Shown piece after piece: positions 23,717 to 34,273 of a stretch of 64,000 nucleotides of DNA; the stretch's first letter is position 1; each line of letters begins with the position of its first letter. The position numbers were made by a program, and so were the translations under genes. The DNA lies in assembly GCA_030248295.1 (NCBI GenBank), contig JASANH010001726.1, positions 496,001 to 560,000 of the forward strand, written 5' to 3'. The notes beneath the pieces are model-generated. The model did no database searches. It had not been told where the DNA came from and worked only from the letters and a program-made list of their open reading frames with translations. Origin of the DNA: Mesodorylaimus sp. YZB2_4. Taxonomy: Eukaryota > Nematoda > Enoplea > Dorylaimida > Dorylaimidae.

Positions 23717-26700
23717 CGAATTACCGAAGATCACGAACGAGGAGATTGGGTGCTGGTCTCTAGGCTGTGTGTATGACCGCATTACTCGTGCGTATGCGTT
23801 TAAGATTTACTACAAAGATCGATTCGTAAATGTTCGTAGCTTGACACTTCTTGTAAACTAACAGTCGTTTCTCTGGCTTATATAAATTTGATAAAGAGGA
23901 AAAAGTAAACGCATAGGCCTGTCCAAGCGGTTTCTTGTAATTCGCGCCAAGGGACTGTATGGTACCACGATACCACCAAAGGAAATGAAGATTGAGGGGG
24001 GGAGGAATGGGCGCATCAGAGGGCCCAGATTTATTTTCTTGTGGGGGGCCTGTGGTCATCGAGCAAAAAGTGTCCTGAGTAACTGGGATGGAAAGATGGA
24101 TCGATGGTTCTGGCAATACGTGAACCTGGGCAACTGTACAGTCTCGTCTGGCAATCGACTCCCTGCGGCTGGGGGGGATGTTTCAACATCACCCTGTCAG
24201 GGTGATGTTTCAGCCCCGGGGTCAGGAGTCAAGGTCAGGCTGAGGCTAATTGTAAGCCAGAAGACCCGATTGACTGCCCTGGTTTCGGCGTAGAGCAAAA
24301 GCTCCGCATGTCACTCTGTTCACCCCCGCAGCAGTCAGCCCTCGGCTACAGCCAAAGTTTTATTGCCATATCACCTGATCCTGTCCCAATTAGGAGGGCT
24401 TCTCTCACCTGCTCAATTTTATTTAAACAATTTTCTGTCATCCTCTATCTCATCACCACATCAAAATTTAAATGATCACAGCATACGCAGTGGCCCAGAA
24501 GCTCATGGAAGTCGACCAAACCCAAAGTACCCTTTGCAATCCGTGGCACCCAGATCGTATCCAGGACACGAAGTCAGTCCTGACCATGGTGTGCTCATAG
24601 TGCTGGTAATCTTCCAATCCACCTGCAGCACCTATTAAGGGGCGCGTGAGAAATCTTGTGCTTCAGCACCTCTCTGCCACAGCAATGGCCAAAAAAGCCG
24701 GTAGGGTCGACGCTGGGCTGAACTGACCGGGGGGGGGGCGCGGGGAGGCTGTAAAGCTGTTTTGTAGGATATTCTTGAGGGCCAAAAAGTTTGAGATGGG
24801 TCAGAAATTATTAAGTGGGTCCGTCCACTCACAATGCTTTACAACCGAACACAGGTATACTGTATACAGTCGAGGGTGACACATTATACTCGAGATAACT
24901 GACCCTATATTATGTGTTTTCTTTGGGAATGTACACGCGGACTATCCTTTAACGCGGCAGGCGTGTATACTCCCAAAGAAAACAGGTTATAGAACACATT
25001 GATTCTGTCGCCCCAATTACATTATCACCCCGCATTGGTTGGTAATTTTCTACAAGTCTATTGTTTCGTCAGGTGGCAGTACAATTTGGTTCTTCGAGCT
25101 GACCCTGTTGACTATTGCTGTGAAACCGCCAATTGCGCGGGTTTGCACACTAAGAAATTTGACATGAAATACAAGTGTGCACCTCTCCATTCTGACATGG
25201 AGAGCATGGTCTTAGGTGTTGCCCCCATCTCTTGATGAGGGTTCGTCTCCACTGGTTTGAACCGCCCGGCACGAGTCGCTTGGGTGCAGCTCGTGAACAC
25301 TTCCTACGCTCGACATCTCTTGACATGGAGTTAGGGAGAGCGAACCTGACTGGTTTGGGGACTAGTCAGGTGCCCTCCTGGTCTTTCATGGCCTCATCGT
25401 CCACTCATCTCGTCATGAGCGGCTGGGTCCATCCTAACAGCCTCTTCCTCATTCAGTGCTCGTCCCTTGGCTGCCCTATACTTGTGGAGATGTCAGGCCG
25501 TCGGCCTACAGTAGTAAAGGTCTATCGTTACTGGTGTCCGTTTCGGTTGGGACCGCGCAGGGGCGATTCGAACCACGTGCGCGTGTACAGTAGGTACACC
25601 CACCCATAGACAAGAAAGGTATCACAGTGAGAACACTGAATAGTGGATGGGTACCCTTTGGCATCTCGTGGCAGTCGTGCACTCATCCCTCCTCACAGTC
25701 ATTGCTACCACACTGAAAAGCTTTCGACCCCCGACACACCCAGACAGCTGCGTCCAAAGCGGGCCAATCTGTGTACTAGACTTCGCGTGCTCCCTTCCAT
25801 CCAGCACATTCTGCACCCAGCTATAAAAATCGTACTTTCTGTTGCTAGAAACTTGCAAAGTCAACATGACCTTTGTAGGCTGAAGGTTAAACTAATTCGA
25901 AAAATATTCACACTAATTTTAGATGACTGAAAAATCTGCGTCTCCAGAAGCAAAGGCGCAGAAAAACAAACACCTAAGGCGCAGAATAATGCGAGGCCAT
26001 ACATGGTAAATAGACTTAACGGAAGGTAGCTCTTTTGTAATGAGCTATTTTTATAGGTTGCTCTATTTTCTGAGACGGCGGAAGGGCGTTGAATTTGATT
26101 TGTTCAAACATTATTTCAAAATTTTGTCTTTGTCCAATTGTGTTGGCCCTGCTGTTTTGGTGGTTGGGGTGCCGAAACCTAGCAGCAACCTTGTATAAAG
26201 GACTATTTCGTTCCTTTTTATCTCGTTAGCTTAGATTTAAAAAGGTGTTTGAAATTTGCATTTTCATTTCAAATATTCGAGCTTTTGCGTCTCGGTTCAT
26301 TACGGATAAATAAATTTATGTAAGTGAACTGTATTTAGGCTAAGTTTTTACCACATCTTCAGCCGCGCTCTCCAGCTGGCTCAAGACATTGATCTGAGAG
26401 TAGAACCCGCCCCTGCCAGCCTGGCCGCATCACCCGTTAGAGTGATGTTTCAGCACGGCCTTCAAGGTGGACGATTCTCTTCTCTTGATTTTTCGCTCTT
26501 CTGAAGATCCCATCAGCCACTGTCTCCAGTAACTTGGCCCCAGAATGCTTTTTGGCCCCGGCTATGCCGCAGGGAGCTGATGGAGCATGCGGAGGTCTTA
26601 CGTAGCGCAATTCGGGTATGCTCAAGATTGCACCATCGTCCGCGCATACCACAGAGAGTGGGTGAACCTGATCGTTAGGGAAACGACAAATCTAGCAGAG

Positions 26701-27125
26701 TGTTTCACCAACCTACCACTTGGTATGCCCGCTTTCTGCTGTTGGCCTGAGGGTTCTGGTAGTCCTGTTTTCTTTCATGTAGATACATGGTTCGATTGTC
26801 TATACTGTATGCCATGGGACATATGGTACCAATCATTGTTTCAAGCACCTATCTGAATTTTGGTACATTCTCCGGATGTAGAGCGGGCAAAAATTCCAAC
26901 CTTTCCGTCGGAGTCCTTAAATACTGAACTATAAGGACGGATGACGCAAAGTTTATTGTTTATCACACAGCAAGATGTTCCTGTTGCAAAAACCAAACCC
27001 TTATCCCATCCTTGTTCGCCAACTAAAATGCCTATGTAAGCTCCTGAACTATGCGTCAGTTTTTTGAATGTTTTTGCTATTCAAGGCAATCTCTTCGCTG
27101 TCGATGTTCGACAAGCCCCATACAG
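23717..27125. other. Intergenic region, small repeats only
   Basis: No exon could be supported. It holds a 24-bp inverted repeat (24915-24938 with 24961-24984, 22/24 matching, around CTTTGGGA). Two copies of a dispersed motif ending GTGATGTTTCAGC lie near 24200 and 26450. GGTCA-type sequence lies near 24222, and short tRNA-B-box-like stretches near 25555 (minus). Confidence 0.45.
24915..24984. repeat. 24-bp inverted repeat
   Basis: The arms start TGTTTTCTTTGGGAATG and pair at 22 of 24 positions with a 22-base spacer. Probably a short palindromic element remnant. Confidence 0.65.
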
Positions 27126-27133
27126 TATAAATA
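27126..27133 (+). promoter_or_regulatory. Possible TATA box of the SLC22-like gene
   Basis: TATAAATA lies 34 bases before the ATG. If used, the 5' leader would be only a few bases long, so it may be fortuitous. Confidence 0.25.
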
Positions 27134-27166
27134 AACCAATCGCTACAAGGGGACTCAAATTTTAGA

Positions 27167-28903
27167 ATGGTGACGAAAACAAAAAAACGCGATCCAAAAA
27201 GGTTTTCTACTGGTGGCCATGAAAAGGATGAAAAAGTGACGGATGTGGACGCTGTATTCAATAAAATTAAACCGTTTGGTCGATACCAATTTTTCGTTTC
27301 GTTTATTTACTCCTACGCCTATTTCCCCCTCGACATCAATAACCTATTCATGGGGTATGGGGGGATCAAGCCGAAATGGACGTGCTCAGATTGGTCAGTG
27401 CACGATAACATATCGACCAGTCCGCTGATTCCCACTGATAACTGCCATATATATCACAAATGTGCACCAGAAAACTTGACTTTCATTTCTGATTTTCACT
27501 CTATTGTTAGCGAATGGGGTCTAGTTTGTGACCGTGATTATTTCATGAGTTTGATCACCAGTATCCAAATGATAGGACTGTTAACAGGTGCCATCATGAT
27601 CGGATCGATCAGTGATCTTTTCGGACGAAAATGGACTTTCTTTACTGTTTTAAGTTTAGAAATGTCTTTGGGTGCCTTGTCGGGTCTTTCAACCAGTGCT
27701 ACAATTTTTGCCATATTCCGATTCTGTATTGGTTGGTGCACAGGGGCGGAAATGGTTGTTGGTTGGGTATTCGCTGCCGAATCGACGACTAATCGATATC
27801 GATTATTGATCAGAGTCGTGGCTGCACTGTTGCTTCCAATGTGGAATCAAGTATTTATTGCCTACTTGACCAGACATTGGAAATGGTACTCGATCATTGG
27901 CAATGTGTCTGGTGTCTTAGCTTTGCCTCTCCTAGCTCTATTTACTTACGAAAGCCCACGTTGGCTGGCTCAAAAAGGTAGAATCGAGGAGGCGCGTCAA
28001 ATATTGGCCTTGATCGCGCGATTCAACCGAAAAAGCCACTCACTGCCCAAAAATATTGATCTGGAGACCGAAACCTCGAAAACGAACGCGGTACAGAAAA
28101 AGTACCACGTGTGGGACTTGTTTCGTACCCGTCAATTGGCCGTGTACACTTTGGTCATGATTGGGACATGGTTCGCTATCAGCCTGGCCCACTATGGAAT
28201 GTTCTTCGATATTGGCAACCTCCCTACCAATGTCTACCTGAATGGGGCTGTGCTGGCTGGTGTGGGCATGCTGGTCATTCCACTGGCTATCTACGATGCT
28301 TACAATCCCAATGTGAACAGGAAGTACATGATGGTCGGCTTGTTCCTACTGACAGCCGTGTGCAACGTGGCAGTAGCCCTGTTCGAGACGGTCATCCCGA
28401 GCGGATCGGTCAGTGGAAGCTTATTGAGCTTGTCGTCAGTAGTGGGTCAAGTGTCCACTGAGGCCAGCTTCGATGTAGCTTACGTGTACGCCGTAGAACT
28501 GTTCCCCACCCTGCTCAGATCAAACGCCAATGGCCTGTCAAGTGTAGCCGCTCGACTGGCGGGAGTTATTGCTCCCCAACTGCTCTACGCCGGCAAATCC
28601 TGGATCCCACTCCCTTACGTCACATTCGCAGTGATCAGTGCACTGGGTGCTGCCATCGACGCCTTCTTCCTGCCCAACACCAAGAACATGCATTTACCAG
28701 AAACATTCGAGCAGTCCAACCATTTGGAAAATATTGCATCGACGAAGGGGTGTGACGGCAACGGTGACGACAGAAAAGCTGAAAATGGCCAGGTCGGCGA
28801 TGCTAGAATACAGTGGATGGCTAGGGACAATACGGCTACCATTGTGTACGATGATGAAGGGCGGCCAAAGAGGCACTCGGACTTCTCAGTGGAACGATAT
28901 TGA
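27167..28903 (+). CDS. SLC22-type organic cation/carnitine transporter (MFS)
   Basis: A single-exon gene of 578 codons with a true ATG. It shows the organic-ion-transporter plan. The N-terminus is cytosolic, then TM1 (FGRYQFFVSFIYSY). A large extracellular loop has several Cys and N-glycosylation sites (residues about 60-125). The MFS signature GSISDLFGRKW is at about residues 145-155 between TM2 and TM3, and ESPRWLAQKGRIEEA at about 262 begins the central cytosolic loop. Six further helices follow, with ELFPTLLR near residue 445. The C-terminal tail is hydrophilic. Length fits SLC22 (about 550). It should move organic cations, carnitine or related solutes across the plasma membrane; the substrate cannot be read from sequence. 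The lack of introns contrasts with its neighbours and could reflect retroposition. Confidence 0.9.
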   Translation: MVTKTKKRDPKRFSTGGHEKDEKVTDVDAVFNKIKPFGRYQFFVSFIYSYAYFPLDINNLFMGYGGIKPKWTCSDWSVHDNISTSPLIPTDNCHIYHKCAPENLTFISDFHSIVSEWGLVCDRDYFMSLITSIQMIGLLTGAIMIGSISDLFGRKWTFFTVLSLEMSLGALSGLSTSATIFAIFRFCIGWCTGAEMVVGWVFAAESTTNRYRLLIRVVAALLLPMWNQVFIAYLTRHWKWYSIIGNVSGVLALPLLALFTYESPRWLAQKGRIEEARQILALIARFNRKSHSLPKNIDLETETSKTNAVQKKYHVWDLFRTRQLAVYTLVMIGTWFAISLAHYGMFFDIGNLPTNVYLNGAVLAGVGMLVIPLAIYDAYNPNVNRKYMMVGLFLLTAVCNVAVALFETVIPSGSVSGSLLSLSSVVGQVSTEASFDVAYVYAVELFPTLLRSNANGLSSVAARLAGVIAPQLLYAGKSWIPLPYVTFAVISALGAAIDAFFLPNTKNMHLPETFEQSNHLENIASTKGCDGNGDDRKAENGQVGDARIQWMARDNTATIVYDDEGRPKRHSDFSVERY

Positions 28904-30187
28904 GGCAATTATTTAATTCTCTGTGACGCTCTGACAATGATCAGCATGCTGTAAAATAGGAAGAGCCTGACGTATAAATTGTCTAAAAGTTGTGTGATAA
29001 TCTGCTGTTTTTTTTAAATTTCACCCGCTCTGGGGCCCAACAGAGCTGAACTGAACACGCTATGAAACCCTGTAAAGCATTTTGTGCGGGCAGTGGTTTG
29101 GTTCTCATGCCTATTACATACTTGTTTCCTCACATCCAAAGTCGTAGTCTAAACGCCTTGTTTCCAGCGCTTCATGCTGATTTGGCTCGGGCTAATTTTC
29201 CTCCAGCCACCAGTTGCTTCTCGCCGCGGGGCTCTCCCTATTGGCCTATTTTGCCCCTGTTCCTGCAAGCCACGATCACGATTGCCGCAAAATAGGTGCC
29301 AGTGGGAATGAAAACAAAACATTATTTTCCGCAATCGCATGTACGCTAACAATACAACATCGCCAGCCTTTAAGTCGAACTTGGAAAACCAAAAATCGTA
29401 ATGTGTTCCTATCTGTAAAAGAAAGCTCTGTGCAAAATAACAGAAGCGCCTGGTCATCCTATCAGCAGTGGTCAGCGCCTAAAGTCCCGCAGATTTTCGA
29501 ATTTCTGTGTCGTGAAAAACCCTGAGCGTTCAGAAAAACAGGCAGGGCTCCTCCGAAACTAGGCTTTCGGGTTTCAGGCATCAGGTTAGAGTCGAACTTA
29601 ACAAAACCAAAAATTGTGATATGTATGTTCCTAGGTGCAGAAGAAAGCTCTCCTAGGTGCAAAATATTCGAGGAGTCTGGCCAACTGGTCAGCAGTGGTC
29701 AGCGTCTAAACTCCAGTGAAATTTTTTAAATCTTCAAGAATTTTTGGGGTTTTTACTCAAAACCCGAGTGTTTGAAGCTTAAGGGTTGGCAATGCTCCCT
29801 TGTAGATTGCCATCCCACCAACGAACACGAACGGTAGGTATATGGGCGAGGGTTATTGCCCAACGCACTGCATTGACGCCGAGCACGTATCCGCAGACCC
29901 CTCATGCTTGACCCATTGGGCACAGCCGCCACGCAAAAAAAGACAGAACCATTATGGGCAACAGAGCCAGTATTTCGTTCGTGATAGACATCGACACCCT
30001 TGTCTCTTGTTAGCATTGTGGACAGGTCTTCCAGCGCCAGGGAAACAGGTGTCATGACTTTTGGAGAATGGGGTGGGTAGAAGGAAAAGGGGCGATAGCA
30101 TGATAAAAGGTGAATAGGGTTAATAATGCTTTCGGTTGTTGTTGCACTTCTATTTTGCTTTGTGTCTAAGAAACATATAACATGGAA
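28904..30187. other. Intergenic, with a diverged direct duplication
   Basis: No gene recognised. It contains the direct repeat described separately (29370-29740). Confidence 0.5.
29370..29740. repeat. Diverged tandem duplication, unit about 215 bp
   Basis: The block beginning GTCGAACTTGGAAAACCAAA (29370) recurs from about 29590 as GTCGAACTTAACAAAACCAA. Shared downstream blocks are AGAAAGCTCT, GTGCAAAATA and CAGCAGTGGTCAGCG. Confidence 0.7.
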
Positions 30188-30231
30188 AAATGAGTATCAC
30201 GGAGGCAATTGTGCCTCCGTGATACTCATTT
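30188..30231. repeat. Perfect 20-bp hairpin with 4-base loop
   Basis: Arm 30188-30207 (AAATGAGTATCACGGAGGCA) is exactly complementary to 30212-30231 around ATTG. It could be the core of a palindromic element or a structured RNA; the loop is too short for a typical microRNA precursor. Confidence 0.9.
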
Positions 30232-30642
30232 GCCATGCCATGCCATTTGCCATTTGCTCATTTCAAGTGTCTCGGTAACACTCATACTCATCGTGGCACT
30301 GGTCGATCGAGTCAGTCAGACGCATAGCCGACAAAAGACACGCGAAAGCTGAGGAATAAAGTGTGTTCCTAGGTGGTGCATTTCGACCAGACTTTTGCTC
30401 CAGCACTTCTCGGTTTCGGCGACAATCAGCCTGACGACGGAGCCTGTGAGAACCTCGAAAAGCTGATTATGCTAACATCAGATTCCGAATGAGCGCTTCT
30501 GGTAGCATCCTAGTAGAAGGGTCAGCTTTAATGGTCGCGTTCAACGCAATGACAATTCGGTTTTTCTTTACATTTTCAAAAAATTTTTGTGTGCCGGAGC
30601 CCGTTTTGCCTCTAGCCAGCCAACAGTCAAACCTCATAAACA

Positions 30643-31006
30643 GGGCTGAGCGAACAACAGCACACACAGCAGCGTCCCTCTCCGTGTCTCCTCTAGAAGC
30701 ACCTCCACGCGAGGGCGTCCTAGACTGCACACCGACTTCCTCGAACGATGGCTGGTGGGCTGTAAATCCTGTCGGTGTTCGACAGCCGAGACTGGCTCCT
30801 CGTTCGGCTTCCGCCTCTACACTCGGAGCACCTCGACGGTACCGGGTGAGTCGACCACGGCCTGGCGTGCAAGGTCAGCGAGGGTTTATCGTTTATCGTT
30901 CGCAAACCTTCCTCCGTCACAAGGGATCGAACCCGGGACGAGTCCAGCTACTTGCTCCCAAGCAATACGGAGGGACGAAGTGTGAACCGCTGCACCACCG
31001 CGGCGC
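30643..31006 (-). mobile_element. tRNA-derived SINE, family 2, copy 1
   Basis: On the minus strand the head is GCCGCGGTGGTGCAGCGGTT (A-box-like), with B box GGGTTCGATCCC about 70 bases on. The roughly 290-bp body ends near CGCTGCTGTGTGTGCTG. The whole unit is repeated at 35938-36224. The two copies share head, body and tail blocks, so this is a real SINE family, not a stray tRNA. Confidence 0.8.
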
Positions 31007-31495
31007 CATGACTTCGGTTGATTGTGAGGGGTTGCAACCTGAAAGATTGTCTGTGATCAATGCTGTCGATAAACAGCTCCCCCGTCTGTGCCTTTAAATT
31101 TAAAAAATGAACTAGAGTGTTGGCCATGTATTGGGTAAATGTATGCTCGCAATGATGTCTACTAGGCACTATAGATGCTCGCCCAGTGGGCAAAGCTCGC
31201 CTCGCGAGTCAGTCGAGATGGTGTTGCAACGGGGCAAAATGGCCGCGCGCGAGTCCCTCGAGAGTGGCTGCAAGAACTCATCCTAAGACTACAAGAACAG
31301 CAAGCAGTTTCAAAACAGTTTAGAAAATTATCCTCTCACGTCACATGTTTTAATCACCCCTATAAAAAATTAGTGTCCCGTGTGGAATACGTCTTTGCTA
31401 CCCGTCCTTCACTGCCTAACGAATGAGAGTAGCCGAATCCTCTGACGTGCTGGCAGAGCTCAAATGCAAATGAGATGATACAGAGATATTCGTTC

Positions 31496-31656
31496 TAGTG
31501 CTAGAAATGACCTCAAGGTCAAGATCAGAATTCTGTCAAAACCCTGATTGACCGACCCTTGGTCAAAGTCAGGGTCAAGGTCAGAAAATTTTTTTAAGGG
31601 TCTGTCGAGGTCAGGGTCAGGTCAGACAGTGAAAAACCCAGGTCATTGGAACACTA
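31496..31656 (+). mobile_element. hAT-type miniature element with target duplication
   Basis: It is 161 bp with terminal TAGTG...CACTA inverted repeats and 8-bp flanking repeats ATTCGTTC (31488-31495) and ATCCGTTC (31657-31664), matching at 7 of 8. An 8-bp duplication with TARNG-type ends is the hAT signature. The interior is alternating GGTCA/GGGTCA motifs in inverted order. It is the best-preserved copy of the family also found at 7882-8024 and 8979-9139. Confidence 0.85.
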
Positions 31657-32123
31657 ATCCGTTCGTACATGTCCCAATCAAGCCCATCATTGATATTAGC
31701 AATTTGCCCATCCAGTACTGACAAGCTGAAAACATAGCAAAGAATTTTGTGTCAGGCAGAGAAAGGACACCGCACTGGATGTTCAGAAGCATAGGCACAG
31801 GGCGCCAGACGATATGGCTTCTGCAGCACGACTCAGTTCCACGATTTGCGGTCAGCAGACAGAGGCTAGCTCATTCGTGACTTCTTACCAGCCTAAAATA
31901 TTCAGACACAACGGTGGAATCAGACGACTAGACAAGCACATAACAATGAAACCACATCCCCGAACCACGACATCGATATATTCACGCTTTGATGGCCGAC
32001 TGACCAAGCGAAGATGCAACAAGAATTCATTGTGCGCACGAGAATCCGTGCATCCCTAGGAAAAATTTGTTTGCATTTGCCAATGGGTTTGTCCGTGTGC
32101 ACGATCACTAGGCACCAATTGCA

Positions 32124-32130
32124 TATAAAA
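32124..32130 (+). promoter_or_regulatory. TATA box of polycysteine precursor gene 1
   Basis: TATAAAA about 100 bases before the ATG, in a CATATAAAAGGG context. The paralogous gene has TATATAAGGG at a similar distance. Confidence 0.6.
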
Positions 32131-32228
32131 GGGATGGGAGATTGGAGGAGGATATCATCGAAGCTCATTTTGTATTCATACACAGCCGAGGCCAGCATAC
32201 TTCAGCAGATCCTCTTGCCCAAGAGAGA

Positions 32229-32934
32229 ATGCATTCGACAAAGATTTTTATTGCTTTCTTCTGCCTGGCCGTGGCCATCGTGTATGCTCGCCCAGCCGAG
32301 CAAGAGCAGACTGAAGGTAAGAATGTGAGGAAATCAAGGAGAACGTTTCGTCTATGCTTGTCCCTGTTCTGTAGAAGCTGTCCTGTCAGTGGAGGCCAGG
32401 GATGTGGATCGTGCCAAGCGATGCAGTTGTGGAGGCGGTGACCACATGGGCGGCTGGGGACGTATCCAACGTGAAGTGGAATCAGCTAACCAAAGGAACA
32501 AACGCTGCATGGGTGGCATGGGCGGCATGGGTGGCATGGGTGGATGGGGTCGTCAAGTGCGTGAATTGCAGTTGGTCGGACGCGCCGACAGCGCTGACTT
32601 CGAGCCCAGCACCGACAAACGTATGGCGCGCATGAAACGTGGATGCTGCTGCTGCTGCAAATGCTGTTGTTGCTGCTGCTGCTGTTGCTGTTGTTGCTGT
32701 TGTTGCTGCTGCAAATGCTGCTGCTGTTGCAAGTGCTGCTGCTGCTGTGGTAAGCGCGCCTTGGCTCAACGTGCAGCCAAGATTGCCAAGGAACAGATGT
32801 TTTTCCAACGCGACGCCGAGGTCAGCCGTCAACAACGCTGCATGAACGGACGCAGTGCCGAGAAGAGAATGAACAAGCGATGCATGGGTGGTGGTATGGG
32901 AGGTGGCATGGGTGGCGGTTGCAAGCGCAACTAG
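32229..32934 (+). CDS. Secreted polycysteine prepropeptide-like protein 1
   Basis: Two exons (32229-32316, 32375-32934; intron 58 bp, GT-AG, phase 1) encode 215 residues. The signal peptide is MHSTKIFIAFFCLAVAIVYA. A propeptide follows, then segments separated by KR sites. These are a CSCGGGDHMGGWGRI peptide, a Met/Gly repeat (MGG x4), and a block of 32 Cys in 35 residues arranged C5-K-C17-K-C5-K-C5. That block begins after KRG and ends in GKR, a classic amidation and cleavage signal. Further pieces (CMNGR, and CMGGGMGGGMGGGC before KRN at the C-terminus) follow. The Cys codons mix TGC and TGT, so the frame looks protein-selected. I know no family with this design. A structural, adhesive or metal-binding secreted product is possible, but function is unknown. 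A paralogue faces it at 36924-37588. Confidence 0.85.
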
Positions 32935-33213
32935 CTTGTCAATTAGTCTTCTTAGCGGTGTGAGTTTCTGTTATGGGTTCATCGTGCGCGTGTTTGCACT
33001 GCCATTTGGAAAATACAATGAGTTGGTTCTAAGATCAGTGCCAATGTGGGTCCAAAGAGCAGGCTGAGAGCAGACAACCACAGCGAGAAAACTGACATAT
33101 ATATCATGTAATGTGCTAAAATTTATTCGATTCAGTAGCGCAACTTGGTACTAGTGAGAGTGCCAGGTACGTGAACCGTGCTCAAAAACTTGTGCCTCGG
33201 AAAGCTGCATTAA

Positions 33214-33219
33214 AATAAA
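33214..33219 (+). terminator. Possible polyadenylation signal of polycysteine gene 1
   Basis: AATAAA occurs 280 bases after the stop codon. No closer canonical signal was seen; assignment is tentative. Confidence 0.3.
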
Positions 33220-33442
33220 ATGCGGAAAAAATTATACAGCCCAAAATGTGGGAGCGCACTGTGTACGGTATATAACCTACATTCGAGACACAACTTGGCT
33301 GAAATGGGGATACGTGATGCCTTCTTTAGATCATCATCACCATGATGCACCCAGTAATATGTCCTGTTGTACTTCGAATCTCGCATGTCATAACGCCAAC
33401 CGCTTGACTTGACAGCCCGCAGAAAATCATTTGCTTCCTTTG

Positions 33443-33850
33443 CTAAATTTTCAAGGTGCGGACTCTGAAGAGCAGCGTCCAGCGTACATTTGTCCCATGC
33501 CAATTAGGCTTCGAATATGGAAACCTACAAAAATTCTTGAAGGACAATGTCGTCTTCCGCGCCTCTTTCCCTGGCCAGATACTCGTATTTTTGTCCAGTG
33601 CGCCTTGTGCAACAGCTAGGAATATGTGTTCGAGCACGAGCCACGGATCAGCTACAGTACCAACCTGAACAGCAATTTGGCCCTGGACACCCTTTGACCC
33701 CAGACTCGCTGAAATGGATGTTTTCCGGCTAGCTATAGCCACGTAGTCTTGCTGCACTTTCAGGAAACTCTGAGAATTCACGTACCTGCAGATAATTACA
33801 GGATTTTTCCAAAGGAACATAATAATCAAAACATATCCCGAAAAACGCAT
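33443..33850 (-). CDS. Unrecognised open frame with hydrophobic N-terminus
   Basis: It starts with ATG and a hydrophobic start (MRFSGYVLIIMFLW), reads 135 codons, and overlaps a second open frame (33503-33210) in another phase. Joining them would need a frameshift or an implausibly small intron. No family motif is recognised. A strong donor-like CAG-GTACGT lies at the end of the hydrophobic stretch, so that part could instead be a first exon. It may be a decayed gene. Confidence 0.2.
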   Translation of the reverse strand: MRFSGYVLIIMFLWKNPVIICRYVNSQSFLKVQQDYVAIASRKTSISASLGSKGVQGQIAVQVGTVADPWLVLEHIFLAVAQGALDKNTSIWPGKEARKTTLSFKNFCRFPYSKPNWHGTNVRWTLLFRVRTLKI

Positions 33851-34273
33851 GCTGTAGTTTATTTCTTACATGTCGCTTCGTCTTTTCCTAGAACATACTT
33901 ATGTTACCGCATATCAAGCGCTTATGCGCACTTCGTACTTTTAAAACACACATTTCACCCGAAATAATTTGCCCGACGGCGAGACGAGCCAACCAATAGC
34001 ATCATCAGGAATTATGGAAAACACATCACAAGGTGAGATCGCAACAATGAAACGAGACCTTACAGTCGAGAGTACACAGGTGATAGGATAGGCAATAGGA
34101 TCGTAGTCTAGATGGAGCATAATTTTGAGAGCGCTCTATGCGCAAGTGTAGTTACTCCTACTGTAACTATCTCATTTTGAGAAAAAATTGCAGTTGACTA
34201 GTTTTTAAGGAAACATCGAAAATACTTTCCTGGTACCTTTTCTGTGCGCACCATATGCCCTCCTATGGCTAGC

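Noticed and set aside
25540-25575. tRNA gene on the minus strand (GGTTCGAATCGCC)
   Set aside because: Only a B-box-like stretch is present; no cloverleaf or A box at the right distance.
32482-32835. Minus-strand Ala/Thr-rich frame opposite polycysteine gene 1
   Set aside because: Antisense reading of the Cys and Met/Gly codons; no supporting signals.
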